Assembly (NCBI RefSeq): GCF_947489565.1
Contig: NZ_CANLEA010000002.1
Location: 186,001 to 250,000 of the forward strand
Length of the DNA stretch: 64,000 nt
From: an uncultured Kordia sp.
GTDB lineage: Bacteria > Bacteroidota > Bacteroidia > Flavobacteriales > Flavobacteriaceae
Reading direction: 5' to 3'
Under the pieces are notes generated by a model. It worked only from the letters and a program-made list of their open reading frames with translations, was not told the origin of the DNA and did no database searches. This document shows positions 1 through 9,525 of this stretch, in pieces (position 1 is the first letter of the stretch; each line of letters starts with the position of its first letter). The position numbers were made by a program, and so were the translations under genes.

Positions 1-2230
1 ATTTACAATCGCCTGGTGTTGGATCGCTTGGTAAATTGACACTTCCATTTCCACAGGTAAAGATAGAATTCTCCATTCCTAACGCTCCAAAATGCCAAAT
101 CATTTTTGGTCCAGGAATCGTTAAAGAAGCTGCTCCTAAAGCAGACATTCTGGATAATGACGTATTCAAATCTTGTACATTATGCGTTGCTAATGCTGTA
201 TTTCCAAACTGCAAGTTTTTATACATTAAGCGCTCTTCATCATGACTTTCAGCATATCCCATCAATCTTGGTCCATTAAAACCTCTACTGTTGTGTCCCA
301 TTCTGGAAATATCTGCATTAGAAGCAAATCCCATCGTCAATTGATTGTATTGATCGGTCATTTTTCCCCACATCATAATTCCTTTTCCTTCACCCAAACG
401 GTAATCTGCCCATTCTTTTTCTTCATTGTCTTGTCCCAAATGCTCAAAAATCACATAATGATCGTCATCCAAACTCCAAGAATAATCTGCATATTGCTTT
501 AATATTGCTACACGATCATTTCTATAACCGTTGGTACAACCTTCGTCACTTGCCGTACATTCTTGTGTGAATCCTTTGGTTAAATCCCAACGGAAACCAT
601 CAATTTTATATTCTTCAATCCAATGTTTTACCACACGTTCTGTGTAATACTGGGTTCGTGTTTGTTGATGATTAAAGTCAGATCCAACACTGTAACTGTG
701 TGTTGCTACCTGATTGAAATATGGATTTTCGGAACTTGGTTCGCCCCAACCATCGTTATCTGGATCGTTCATCCACATACGCACCATTGGATTTCTTCCA
801 AAAGCATGGTTTAACGCGACATCTAAAATCACGGCAATTCCGTTTTGATGACATAAGTCTACGAATTCTTTAAACTTATCTGCGGTTCCGTAATATTTGT
901 CTAATGCTAAGTGAAAAGAAGTATTGTATCCCCAACTTTCATTGCCTTCAAACTCCATGATTGGCATTAATTGAATGGCGTTTACGTTTAAGTTTTTAAA
1001 GTAATCAATACGATCTATTAGGTTTTGATAGTTTCTATCGGCATCAAAATCACGAATTAATACTTCATATACAATTAAGTCTTCCTTTTTTGGCTTTGTA
1101 AAGTTTTGCACTTGCCAGTTGTAAGGTGTCTGTCCCGTTTGCAATACCGTAACTTCACGTTCTTGTCCCGCAGGATATGTTGGAAGGTTTGGATAAGTTG
1201 CTGCCGGAATAAATGGATCGTCAAAAGGCGATAATACTAATGTAGAATATGGATCTGCTGTTTTGACTAATGCTGGCGAATTTGCAATTGGCGTTTCGTC
1301 AATCACCCAATATTGATAAGTGTAGTTTTGTCCTGGAGTTAATCCTGTGATTTCCAACCAAAATTTTCCTGTCGTACCATCTTTTTTCATGGCATAACTT
1401 CCATCTGGTTGCCAATTGTTGAAGCTTCCTGCAATGTATACAAAGTCTTTGTTTGGCGCATCTAATACCAATGTAGCTTTTGACGTATCGGCATCATAGT
1501 TAATTCCATCTTCTAAACCTGCCGCTAATGATTCTGTTACGGTTCCAGGATTGATAATTACATTAAAAGTTTTTGTAATGGTAGTTCCGCCTAAAGTTAC
1601 TTCTAAAGCATAACTTTTATTTTCGGTAATATTTGTATCTGTATACGAATACGAAGCGCCATTATTTGAGTTAATCGTACTTCCATTTGCTTTTAAAACA
1701 TACGCAGCGCTTCCGCCTGTATTATTTGCTGTAATGGTAAAGTTTGAACCTGATGCTAAGATGGTAGTACTTCCATCGTTTGGCGTTACTAAAGTAGATT
1801 GAAACGCTCCTACATCAAAGAAGAAATCAGAACAACCTGTTGCCTTCAGTTCTTGTCCTCCATTTTCGTTTCTAAAAACCATTCCCATTTTGGTAATCGT
1901 TTCTGCTTGTGCTGTTGTGAGTCCGTAATAGGTTTCTGGCACAATGGTAATTTGCCATAATCCGCCACCCATATCGGTCATTTCTCCAACACCATCATCT
2001 TGTCCCCAATTTCCAATAACATAGGTCCAAGGATTGGCGTCAGTTCCTGCACCTGAGTGCATGTATACTTTGTTCGGACTGTTGATTCCATCGCAATCCG
2101 TTGCAGTACTATTAATGTCTACTGTAATTGTAATTGAGTCGTCAACCTCATAAGGTGTTGGCGTAATGGTCACTTGACCAAATGCGATACTCGCAAACAA
2201 TAAACAGAGTATGTGTAGTTTTTTTTTCAT
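1..2230 (-). CDS. Secreted GH13 alpha-amylase, SusG-like (3' end outside window)
   Basis: Reading leftward from ATG at 2228-2230, the frame stays open to the window edge (743 codons), so the C-terminus is missing. The protein starts with a Sec signal peptide (MKKKLHILCLLFASIAFGQ) with no lipobox cysteine. N-terminal beta-rich domains follow; one near residues 250-350 has an AGSFNNWQPDG stretch typical of CBM48/E-set starch-enzyme modules. The GH13 barrel shows all four conserved regions: DVALNHAFG, GFRWDLTKGF (nucleophile about D549), VIFEHLG (acid/base about E596) and AESHDEERL (about D664). It should cut starch or maltodextrin outside the cell or at the surface. It is the last visible gene of the susCDE strand but has a terminator in front of it. 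In flavobacteria such enzymes often end in a T9SS sorting domain, which cannot be checked here. Confidence 0.93.
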   Translation of the reverse strand, partial: MKKKLHILCLLFASIAFGQVTITPTPYEVDDSITITVDINSTATDCDGINSPNKVYMHSGAGTDANPWTYVIGNWGQDDGVGEMTDMGGGLWQITIVPETYYGLTTAQAETITKMGMVFRNENGGQELKATGCSDFFFDVGAFQSTLVTPNDGSTTILASGSNFTITANNTGGSAAYVLKANGSTINSNNGASYSYTDTNITENKSYALEVTLGGTTITKTFNVIINPGTVTESLAAGLEDGINYDADTSKATLVLDAPNKDFVYIAGSFNNWQPDGSYAMKKDGTTGKFWLEITGLTPGQNYTYQYWVIDETPIANSPALVKTADPYSTLVLSPFDDPFIPAATYPNLPTYPAGQEREVTVLQTGQTPYNWQVQNFTKPKKEDLIVYEVLIRDFDADRNYQNLIDRIDYFKNLNVNAIQLMPIMEFEGNESWGYNTSFHLALDKYYGTADKFKEFVDLCHQNGIAVILDVALNHAFGRNPMVRMWMNDPDNDGWGEPSSENPYFNQVATHSYSVGSDFNHQQTRTQYYTERVVKHWIEEYKIDGFRWDLTKGFTQECTASDEGCTNGYRNDRVAILKQYADYSWSLDDDHYVIFEHLGQDNEEKEWADYRLGEGKGIMMWGKMTDQYNQLTMGFASNADISRMGHNSRGFNGPRLMGYAESHDEERLMYKNLQFGNTALATHNVQDLNTSLSRMSALGAASLTIPGPKMIWHFGALGMENSIFTCGNGSVNLPSDPTPGDCK

Positions 2231-2322
2231 CTCTTTCCCTTTTTCAGATAAAATTTGCCATGGAATGCGAACGCGTCATGACCTATTTCATAGCTTTTGT
2301 TTAAATATTGATTCATGAAGAT

Positions 2323-2357
2323 AAAAAAGGCTGTAATGATTGTATTACAGCCTTTTT
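2323..2357 (-). terminator. Intrinsic terminator after susE
   Basis: A near-perfect inverted repeat (AAAAAGGCTGTAAT / ATTACAGCCTTTTT, short loop) ends in a T-run when read on the minus strand. It lies 15 bp past the susE stop and about 90 bp before the amylase start. It probably reduces or ends susCDE transcription before the amylase gene. Confidence 0.8.
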
Positions 2358-2371
2358 GAATGATCGTTATA

Positions 2372-3433
2372 TTAATTAAGCGTCAGTGTATATGTGTATT
2401 CTCTTGGATTGCTCAAGTCTAATACCACTGTATAGTTTCCTGCTGCTGGTACTACAATGTTGTCTCCGCCATTGTTTAGTCTTCCGTCAGCTCCAGTATC
2501 TCCATAGTTCCAATCCCAACCGTCGTTTGCTCTAAACTTAATTTCATCAGCAGTTAAGTCGATGGTAATTGAGAATGTTTGTGAATCTGCATCATACGTC
2601 ATGTCGTTATCACTGTCCCAACCTGTTGGTGTTCCAGATCCGATTAATCCCCAATTTGTATATTGAGCAGCACTGTATGTTAAGTTTTCAGTATCTACTT
2701 GTAAGTAGTAATATCCTGGTGTTGTTTGCACGTTAGATTCTCCATCTTCTGTTAAGATTCCTGAGAAGCTTCCATCATCTCCCCAATCCGTATTTCCCCA
2801 AGCGAAGTTTCCAGTATCATCTGGTGCCACAAATTTGTATTCGTTACTTAACCAAACATATCCTTCATAGTCAGAAGCTCCGAATTCAGAAGAAGCTAAT
2901 CTTGGTGCTGTTCCTGGATCCCATCCTTGGTGATCTCCTGGCACAGCAATCATAGGTAATGATGTTGTGTAAGGAGTTACGTTTAATGTCAATGTTTGAG
3001 ACATTTGTTGTTGTGCATCTTGTGTTCCAATAGAAGAAATTACACGGATATCTAAATCACCTGCAACAAATGGACTTAATCCTGCAGCGATTGATACATC
3101 ATTTAATTGTTGGTTAGTCCAAGATATAAATCTCTCATTTGTAGATCCGCCTGCAATTGGTGCTGCAAAATCTGTTCCTCCTAATGCAATTTCTACATCA
3201 TAAGTAACTGACGTTTGTGTATCGTAATCTGCATCGTTCCAAACTAACGTAGTTGCTACATTTTGTTCGTTGGCAGCACTTAAAACGATTGCTGTTCCTG
3301 CTGCTGGTGTAACTAATTCTGGTCCGCCTTGTGGAGAAGCAATGATTAAATTATCATCATCACTACATGCATTGAATCCAACAAAGGCAACAATTGCTAA
3401 AAAGCCTCCTGTTATTTTGTTTAATTTTTTCAT
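2372..3433 (-). CDS. SusE-like starch-binding outer-membrane lipoprotein
   Basis: A 353-residue protein with a lipoprotein signal (lipobox ending FNAC, followed by SDDDN, which favours surface export in Bacteroidota). The middle (about residues 33-150) fits a SusE N-terminal Ig-like domain (VTPAAGTAIVLSAANEQN). The C-terminal half holds two related beta-sandwich repeats, each with a GDHQGWDPGTAP or GSGTPTGWDSDNDM type start followed by a WDWNYGDTGADG-like turn. This is the usual SusE/SusF starch-binding layout. Only 12 bp separate it from susD, so it is in the same operon. It should hold maltooligosaccharides at the cell surface for SusCD. The assignment to SusE rather than SusF rests on operon position and the N-terminal domain. 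Confidence 0.88.
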   Translation of the reverse strand: MKKLNKITGGFLAIVAFVGFNACSDDDNLIIASPQGGPELVTPAAGTAIVLSAANEQNVATTLVWNDADYDTQTSVTYDVEIALGGTDFAAPIAGGSTNERFISWTNQQLNDVSIAAGLSPFVAGDLDIRVISSIGTQDAQQQMSQTLTLNVTPYTTSLPMIAVPGDHQGWDPGTAPRLASSEFGASDYEGYVWLSNEYKFVAPDDTGNFAWGNTDWGDDGSFSGILTEDGESNVQTTPGYYYLQVDTENLTYSAAQYTNWGLIGSGTPTGWDSDNDMTYDADSQTFSITIDLTADEIKFRANDGWDWNYGDTGADGRLNNGGDNIVVPAAGNYTVVLDLSNPREYTYTLTLN

Positions 3434-3445
3434 ATGAATCTTTTT

Positions 3446-5029
3446 TTAGTAACCTGGGTTTTGAGTTAAATTAGGGTTTGCGGTAATATCTGTAGATGGA
3501 ATTGGGAATAAGTCTCTAAAAGCTTCTGTTGTAGTTCCATTTTCTACATTTCCTTTCCATGGCCATACGCCTTGATCAGAGAATTGTCCGAAACGAATTA
3601 AATCTGTTCTTCTATGTCCTTCCCAGTGCAATTCTTTTGAACGCTCTGATAATAAGAACTCATCTGTAATGTCTGAGAAACCGCCAATTGGATTTGCATT
3701 TGAACGTTGTCTTACTAAGTTTACGTATTGTACTGCCAATCCTTGATCGCCAGTTCCACTTCTTTTTACAGCTTCTGCATACATTAAATACGCATCTGCT
3801 AAACGGAATACTGGGAAATCTGTATCGATAAAGTCACCTGAACTGTCTGATCCAGGAACTCCCATACTTGTTACATTTTTGAATTTTTCTACTGCATATC
3901 CATCGTTAAAGTTGAATACATCTGCAATTTCTAATTCTTGTCCGTCTGTAAAGAAGTTAGCTCTATCGTCTGTTAATAATTCTGAAGCTGAGAATTGATT
4001 TACGAAGGCTTTCGTAGTTCTAATTCCGCCCCAACCTCCGTTGATACCGAAAGCTGCTGCACTCATGCTTCCTCCTACTGGTGCGTGTACTAAGAATGTC
4101 ATTGCTCCAAAACCTTGTGTGTTTAATCCATCAGAGTTGAAAGAGAAAATCATTTCATTTTGTGCTCCATTCGTATCATTATCTGCCAAGAATAATTCGT
4201 CATAATCTGTATGTAAAGCATATCCTGCTCCGATAATATTTTCTAAGTATGGAATTGCTTGTCCACTTTGATCTGTTCCTGTGTATACTTGTGCGTTTAG
4301 GTGTAATTTTGCTAATAACATCCAAACCGCAGCTTTGTCAGCTCTTCCGTATACATTTTGACGTGCATCAATCATCATTGGCTCAATCGCAGTTAATTCT
4401 GAAACAATAAAGTCAAATACTTCTTGTCTGCTTCCTTGAACTGGTAAAAATGCTCCAATTGGATCTGCTTCTGTTACAAAAGGAACATTTCCAAACATAT
4501 CAATAGCATGCCAGTAACTTAATGCTCTTAAGAAACGAACCTCAGCTTTGTATGCTGCTGGTAAAAATTCTGATTCTGGGACATCTGCTGTCGCTCTTAA
4601 GAATTCATTTGAGATTGAAATCTGAAAATAAATTCTGTTATACATTGCAGTAATAAACTCGTTGGCTGGCGTCCATACTTGCCAGTTAAGGTCATGAATA
4701 GTACCATCATTCCAAGCAATTAAAGCTTCATCTGTTGTTAATTGTTGGTGTTTCCAGTATTGTCTCAAATAGTTTGAGAATCCTTCATCGATTCCTGTAA
4801 TATCAGGATTTCCGGCTGGACCTTGCTGTCCACTCACTACAAAACCTGCATAAATTCTTGCAAGAAATTGTTCGTAAGCTGCAGGATCGTCGAATACGTC
4901 TGCTGCTGACTGTTCTACTATTGGCTCTAAGTCTAGCTGATCTTCACAAGACGTAAATCCTATGCTGGCTACGAGTAATAATAGTACAATACCTATACGA
5001 TTTGATTGTTTTTTTAGTGTTTTCATCAT
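3446..5029 (-). CDS. SusD/RagB family nutrient-binding lipoprotein
   Basis: A 527-residue lipoprotein (signal ending GFTSC, then EDQLDLEP). Typical SusD features are the N-terminal TPR-like helical part (AAYEQFLARIYAGF; RFLRALSYWHAIDMFGNVPFVTE) and the C-terminal signature block (ELHWEGHRRTDLIRFGQF, ending DLFPIPSTDITANPNLTQNPGY). It forms the lid of a SusCD transporter and binds oligosaccharide before passage through SusC. The gene starts 22 bp after the SusC stop and is followed 12 bp later by susE. Neighbouring GH13, GH31 and GH65 enzymes point to alpha-glucans as ligand. Confidence 0.95.
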   Translation of the reverse strand: MMKTLKKQSNRIGIVLLLLVASIGFTSCEDQLDLEPIVEQSAADVFDDPAAYEQFLARIYAGFVVSGQQGPAGNPDITGIDEGFSNYLRQYWKHQQLTTDEALIAWNDGTIHDLNWQVWTPANEFITAMYNRIYFQISISNEFLRATADVPESEFLPAAYKAEVRFLRALSYWHAIDMFGNVPFVTEADPIGAFLPVQGSRQEVFDFIVSELTAIEPMMIDARQNVYGRADKAAVWMLLAKLHLNAQVYTGTDQSGQAIPYLENIIGAGYALHTDYDELFLADNDTNGAQNEMIFSFNSDGLNTQGFGAMTFLVHAPVGGSMSAAAFGINGGWGGIRTTKAFVNQFSASELLTDDRANFFTDGQELEIADVFNFNDGYAVEKFKNVTSMGVPGSDSSGDFIDTDFPVFRLADAYLMYAEAVKRSGTGDQGLAVQYVNLVRQRSNANPIGGFSDITDEFLLSERSKELHWEGHRRTDLIRFGQFSDQGVWPWKGNVENGTTTEAFRDLFPIPSTDITANPNLTQNPGY

Positions 5030-5051
5030 TGTGTGTATTTGGTATACTTTA

Positions 5052-7979
5052 TTATAAGTTCAAATTAATTCCCATTAAGATGTTTCTTGATCTTGGGTAG
5101 AAGTTGTTATCAATTCCTCCATTGATTTCAGGATCTAATCCATCGTAATCTGTAATTACAAATAAGTTTTGTCCTGTTGCGTATAACCTCATGCGTACAT
5201 CTTTAAAGATATTGTCGAAGCTATAACCAATCGTTAAGTTGTCTAACTTTAAGAAAGAAGCATCTTGTACATAGTAATCAGAGAATAATTGCTGATTTTG
5301 GAAACCTGTATCTAAAATTGATGCATTTACGTTGTTGATAGAATTTGCACCAAATAATGCTTGTACGTTTCCTGTATTAGAGGCTACGTTGTTGTATGCA
5401 AAGTTACCCAAACTAGCTCTCATTGTAAAGCCAAAGTCAAAGTTTCCATATTGCATATTAGAGTTAAATCCTATAACTGCATCTGGGTTTGGACTCTTGT
5501 ATCTATATCTATCGCTCGTATCAACAACACCATCTCCGTTAATGTCTACATACGCTCCTTCAATTGGCGCTCCGCTAGCATCATAAATTTGTTTGAATAC
5601 ATAGAAAGAGTTTGCTTCAAATCCAACCGAGTTGATCTGGATAGTATTTCCAACTCCACCTGCAATTCCTCCTGTTGGCGAACCTGGAGACGTTGGATCA
5701 TCTGTTAAGAATAATTTCGTGATTTCATTGTCGAAGAATGAAATATTGAAGTTTGTATTCCAAGAAAAGTTATCATTTTCTACAATTGTTGCATTCAAAT
5801 TCACTTCCAAACCTCTGTTTTCTAAGTTACCAACGTTTGTAAATAAAGCGTTTGATAAGTTGGTTCCAGCTGGTACAGGAATAAAGTTGATTAAGTCTTC
5901 TACTTTACGCTCATATACTTCTACCGAACCAGTTAAACGATCGTTGAAGAATCCGAAATCCAATCCAATGTTGAATGTTTTAGAACGCTCCCAACGTAAG
6001 TTTTCGTCATATTCTTCTGGACGAAGTGTTGTTACAAAACGTGGCGATCCATCTGCATTGTATCCAAATTGATACTGAACTTGTCCGTCACCTGTGGTAT
6101 AACGTGGAATGTATCCGTAATCTTGTCCAAATTCTTGCTGTCCAGTTTCTCCGTATCCAGCTCTTATTTTTAATTGAGAGAATACTTTAGAATCTTTCAT
6201 AAAGTTCTCATCAATAATATTCCATCCTACTGAAAGTCCACCGAAGAAATCTGAACGATCATCCGGATTTAAACGTGAAGAACTATCGTTTCTTAAGTTG
6301 AATGTGATTAAGTATTTATTGTCATACGCAAAATTCAATCTCCCGAAATACGACTCTAAAGCGTTTTCTGTTTTAAATATATTACCTGTAACTTGATCTA
6401 ATCCTGTTACATTTTGGAATCTGTTAGATCTGTAAAAGCTTTGGAATGAATGTCCAACTGTTAAGTCAATTGTACTCTTAATACTTTCAATATCTTTTTT
6501 ATAGAATGCATATACATCTAATAATCGAGTTCTATTGAGTGTGCTATACGTTCCAAATAATCCTTGGTCGTTAAAGTTAGATGCTGCAACTCCCGGAATG
6601 TTTAAGTTTCCGTCAACTTCCAAATAGTCATAACCTCCTTTTGCGGTTAATTTTAAATCTCTAAAGAATGGTAATGTATAGTCAATTTTTAAACTTCCTG
6701 TACTTCTTTGTGTGTCCGCTCTATTGCTGAACAATTCTTGTAAACCAACTGGGTTACGAACAGCAATTGTATTGATAGAACCATCATTGTTTACATTTTC
6801 AGTATATCCTCCAAAAGGACTGTTTGGGTCAAATACAGACTGCGTTGGATCAAAAGAAACGGCAGCTCCAATAGCTCCTGTATTTCCAAAATTATCATTT
6901 AATAAAGCACCTAATACATTGGCTTCAATGCGAAGGTCATCTTCTAATAATCGTTGTACAAACTTTACAGAACCTGTCCAACGCTCTACTTGAGAGTGTC
7001 TTAATGTACCTGATTGACTTACAAAACCAACAGAAGCTCTATAGTTAGAGTTATCAAAACCTCCAGAAACCGTTACATTGGTATCTGAAGTTAACGATCC
7101 TCTGTAGATTTGATCTTGCCAGTTTGTACTCGTATTTCCTAACTGTGCAATTTGATTTGGATTTCCGTTCGCTGTTACTAAGTCTCTAAATTGAGAAGCC
7201 GATAAAACATCTACTTCATTTACGTTGTTTCCAACAGAAGTAAAATGATTTACATTAATATTTACAGGCTGACCAGATTTTCCAGTTTTTGTTGTAATTA
7301 AGATAACTCCACCTGTTGCTCTCGATCCGTAGATAGAAGCGGCAGAAGCATCTTTTAATACTGTAAATGACTCAATATCGTTTGCATTGATATAGTTTAG
7401 TCCACTACTTCCTTGGTCTAACGGAACTCCGTCGACAACAATAAGTGGCGCAGAACTTGCCGATAACGATGAAACTCCACCTCTAATCTTAATTGCAGAA
7501 CCAGAACCTGGCGCTCCACTTGGTGGTGTTACTTGTACTCCGGCAGTTTTACCTGCAATTAATTGTTCTGGAGAAACAATAGCTCCACCGTTAAAATCAT
7601 CGGATGTAACCGATTCAACAGCTCCAGTTACGTCTTTCTTTACTGCAGAACCATATCCTACTACGACTACTTCATCAAGTTTGGAAGCATCTTCTTCCAA
7701 GGCTACATTTACAGAAGCTTGTCCTGTATATGCGATTTCCTGGGTTTTGTAGCCCACATACGTAAATACGATGGTTTGACCATTCGTAGCGTTTATTTGA
7801 TACTTACCATCAAAATCCGTTGTGGTTCCAGTCGTTGTTCCTTTGATAACTACATTTACTCCTAATAATGGAGTTCCTGTAGATTGCTCAGTAACAACAC
7901 CTGTCACTTTTGTTTGGGCAAGCATTCCAATGGGAATCAAAAAAGCCAAAAACAAAATAAATTTTTGCATTTTCTTCAT
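5052..7979 (-). CDS. SusC/RagA family TonB-dependent maltooligosaccharide transporter
   Basis: A 975-residue outer-membrane protein: signal peptide ending GMLAQ, carboxypeptidase-like regulatory domain (about 22-100, VTGVVTEQSTGTPLLGVNV), TonB-box-like DEVVVVGYG, plug domain (about 115-230, ITTKTGKSG), then a long beta-barrel ending NILMGINLNL. Length and motifs are those of SusC. It imports large alpha-glucan oligosaccharides across the outer membrane with SusD, powered by TonB/ExbBD encoded elsewhere. It is the first gene of a minus-strand operon divergent from the LacI gene. The start at 7979 (MKKMQK) is used; an ATG three codons in is also possible. Confidence 0.95.
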   Translation of the reverse strand: MKKMQKFILFLAFLIPIGMLAQTKVTGVVTEQSTGTPLLGVNVVIKGTTTGTTTDFDGKYQINATNGQTIVFTYVGYKTQEIAYTGQASVNVALEEDASKLDEVVVVGYGSAVKKDVTGAVESVTSDDFNGGAIVSPEQLIAGKTAGVQVTPPSGAPGSGSAIKIRGGVSSLSASSAPLIVVDGVPLDQGSSGLNYINANDIESFTVLKDASAASIYGSRATGGVILITTKTGKSGQPVNINVNHFTSVGNNVNEVDVLSASQFRDLVTANGNPNQIAQLGNTSTNWQDQIYRGSLTSDTNVTVSGGFDNSNYRASVGFVSQSGTLRHSQVERWTGSVKFVQRLLEDDLRIEANVLGALLNDNFGNTGAIGAAVSFDPTQSVFDPNSPFGGYTENVNNDGSINTIAVRNPVGLQELFSNRADTQRSTGSLKIDYTLPFFRDLKLTAKGGYDYLEVDGNLNIPGVAASNFNDQGLFGTYSTLNRTRLLDVYAFYKKDIESIKSTIDLTVGHSFQSFYRSNRFQNVTGLDQVTGNIFKTENALESYFGRLNFAYDNKYLITFNLRNDSSSRLNPDDRSDFFGGLSVGWNIIDENFMKDSKVFSQLKIRAGYGETGQQEFGQDYGYIPRYTTGDGQVQYQFGYNADGSPRFVTTLRPEEYDENLRWERSKTFNIGLDFGFFNDRLTGSVEVYERKVEDLINFIPVPAGTNLSNALFTNVGNLENRGLEVNLNATIVENDNFSWNTNFNISFFDNEITKLFLTDDPTSPGSPTGGIAGGVGNTIQINSVGFEANSFYVFKQIYDASGAPIEGAYVDINGDGVVDTSDRYRYKSPNPDAVIGFNSNMQYGNFDFGFTMRASLGNFAYNNVASNTGNVQALFGANSINNVNASILDTGFQNQQLFSDYYVQDASFLKLDNLTIGYSFDNIFKDVRMRLYATGQNLFVITDYDGLDPEINGGIDNNFYPRSRNILMGINLNL

Positions 7980-8085
7980 TTGTCTAATTTTTTATTTTCA
8001 AAATTGTCGTAAAATGATCACGATTTTCTTCAATTTTTTCTGAACTATTTTTGATAAAATCCGTGATATTTTTGTTCAAATACTA

Positions 8086-8102
8086 TTATATTTTTACCTC
8101 TC
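8086..8102. promoter_or_regulatory. 17-bp block shared by the susC and MFS promoters
   Basis: TTATATTTTTACCTCTC occurs here, about 107 bp upstream of the susC start, and again without a mismatch at 9440-9456, about 70 bp upstream of the MFS start. Relative to its downstream gene it lies in opposite orientation at the two places. The intervals hold no other long identity that I can see. It is a candidate binding site for a maltose-responsive regulator. The rest of the 7980-8282 divergent interval is AT-rich, and I could not assign a clear TTG-N19-TAnnTTTG promoter in it. Confidence 0.45.
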
Positions 8103-8282
8103 GATGTTAAAACTATGTAAATTTTGAGTAAATAAAAATGCAGTCATAAATTTTGGGGTTACGCAATCGTTTTCGTGTTGACAACTTTTGTAAACATTGG
8201 GTTTTATCCATTAAAAACGGTGTATTTTTAACAAAAAAATAAAAATCCTTAGCTTTAATTATTGATCTTATAACATATCCTC

Positions 8283-9323
8283 ATGAAGCGAAAAGTAACA
8301 CTCAAACAAATAGCCAAAGAATTAGACGTTTCTGTATCAACTGTTTCCAAAGCTTTAAGAAATAGCAAAGAGATAAGTTTGGACACCAGAAGTAAAGTTC
8401 AAGCGTTTGCAAAACTCTATAATTACCGTCCAAATAATATTGCGTTAAGTCTCAAAAACAAGCGTACCAAAACCATTGGTGTGATTATTCCTGAAATTGT
8501 ACATCATTTTTTCTCTAAAGTGATCAGCGGAATTGAAAAAGAAGCCAATAACAGAGGTTATAATGTTATTATTGGATTGTCGAACGAATCATTTGATAAA
8601 GAAGTGATCAACATTGAAATGTTGGCCAATGGAAGTATTGATGGTTTTATACTCTCAGTTGCCAAAGAAACCCTATTACTTCAAGATTACCATCATTTCT
8701 ATGAAACCATCAATCAAGGAATGCCAATTGTTATGTTTGATAGAGTTGTAAATGAAATTGCCTGCGATAAAGTTGTGGTAGATGACAAACTCGGTTCAAA
8801 AAAAGCAGTTGCCAAATTGATAGAAAGTGGTTGCCAAAACATTGCTTTGATTACGACCAAAGATTATGTAAACGTAGGTAAACTCAGAACACAAGGATAT
8901 TTAGAAGCATTAGAAGAACATAAAATTGACCCAAAAGCTTCGCTGATTATTAAGGTAGAAGAAAACAAAGACAAAGAAATAGAGATTGAAACCTTAGAAA
9001 AGGAAATTTCTGCTTTGCTTGATAAAGAAAAATCAATTGATGGAATTTTTGCTGTAAATGAACTCTATGCCATTACAGCCATGAAAATAGCAATTAATAA
9101 AGGCTATAAAATTCCAGAAAACATGTCTATAGTTGCGTTTACAGATGGCGTTTTATCAAAACACGCCATTCCTTCTTTAAGTACCATTAGCCAACATGCA
9201 GTAGAAATGGGCGCAAAGTCTGCAACCATGTTAATTGACAAACTAGAAGAATTAGTAGACGAAGAAAAATATCAAACAGAAGTTATTAGTACAACCTTAA
9301 TAGAACGTGACACCACACGATAA
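8283..9323 (+). CDS. LacI family transcriptional regulator
   Basis: A 346-residue regulator. The N-terminal helix-turn-helix is classic LacI (VTLKQIAKELDVSVSTVSKALRN, residues about 4-26) with hinge (YNYRPNNIALSLKNKRTKTIG) and a periplasmic-binding-protein-like effector domain from about residue 62 (VIIPEIVHHFFSKVISGIEKEA) to the end. It is divergent from susC and upstream of the MFS/pgmB/GH65 genes, so it very likely controls the locus in response to maltose or a breakdown product. Whether it represses or activates cannot be read from the sequence. Confidence 0.93.
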   Translation: MKRKVTLKQIAKELDVSVSTVSKALRNSKEISLDTRSKVQAFAKLYNYRPNNIALSLKNKRTKTIGVIIPEIVHHFFSKVISGIEKEANNRGYNVIIGLSNESFDKEVINIEMLANGSIDGFILSVAKETLLLQDYHHFYETINQGMPIVMFDRVVNEIACDKVVVDDKLGSKKAVAKLIESGCQNIALITTKDYVNVGKLRTQGYLEALEEHKIDPKASLIIKVEENKDKEIEIETLEKEISALLDKEKSIDGIFAVNELYAITAMKIAINKGYKIPENMSIVAFTDGVLSKHAIPSLSTISQHAVEMGAKSATMLIDKLEELVDEEKYQTEVISTTLIERDTTR

Positions 9324-9439
9324 TCAGGTGATTTTCAGCTATCAAATTGTTAAATTTTGACAGAATTACAATTCAGATTTGCAATTTAATAGTGGCTGTT
9401 TCAAAAAAACAACTATATTTACACCATAAATATCAAGAC

Positions 9440-9456
9440 TTATATTTTTACCTCTC
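9440..9456. promoter_or_regulatory. Second copy of the shared 17-bp promoter block
   Basis: An exact copy of the block at 8086-8102, here about 70 bp before the MFS start and in forward orientation. Together the two copies tie the import half and the cytoplasmic half of the locus to one control signal. Confidence 0.45.
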
Positions 9457-9474
9457 ACCCAAAAAGTAAGTTTT

Positions 9475-9494
9475 GATAAGTTTAAACGCTTATC
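9475..9494. promoter_or_regulatory. Candidate LacI-type operator
   Basis: GATAAG-N8-CTTATC is a dyad of 6-bp arms with an AT-rich centre, 32 bp before the MFS start codon and immediately downstream of the lacI gene. Position and symmetry fit an operator of the LacI-family protein, but no second copy was found at susC, so the assignment is weak. Confidence 0.3.
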
Positions 9495-9525
9495 GTACAT
9501 AGTTATTAACTAATACATTACGATA

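Noticed and set aside
5332-7865. Several plus-strand frames opposite susC
   Set aside because: They are opposite-strand shadows of a conserved beta-barrel gene with no independent motif, start context or spacing.
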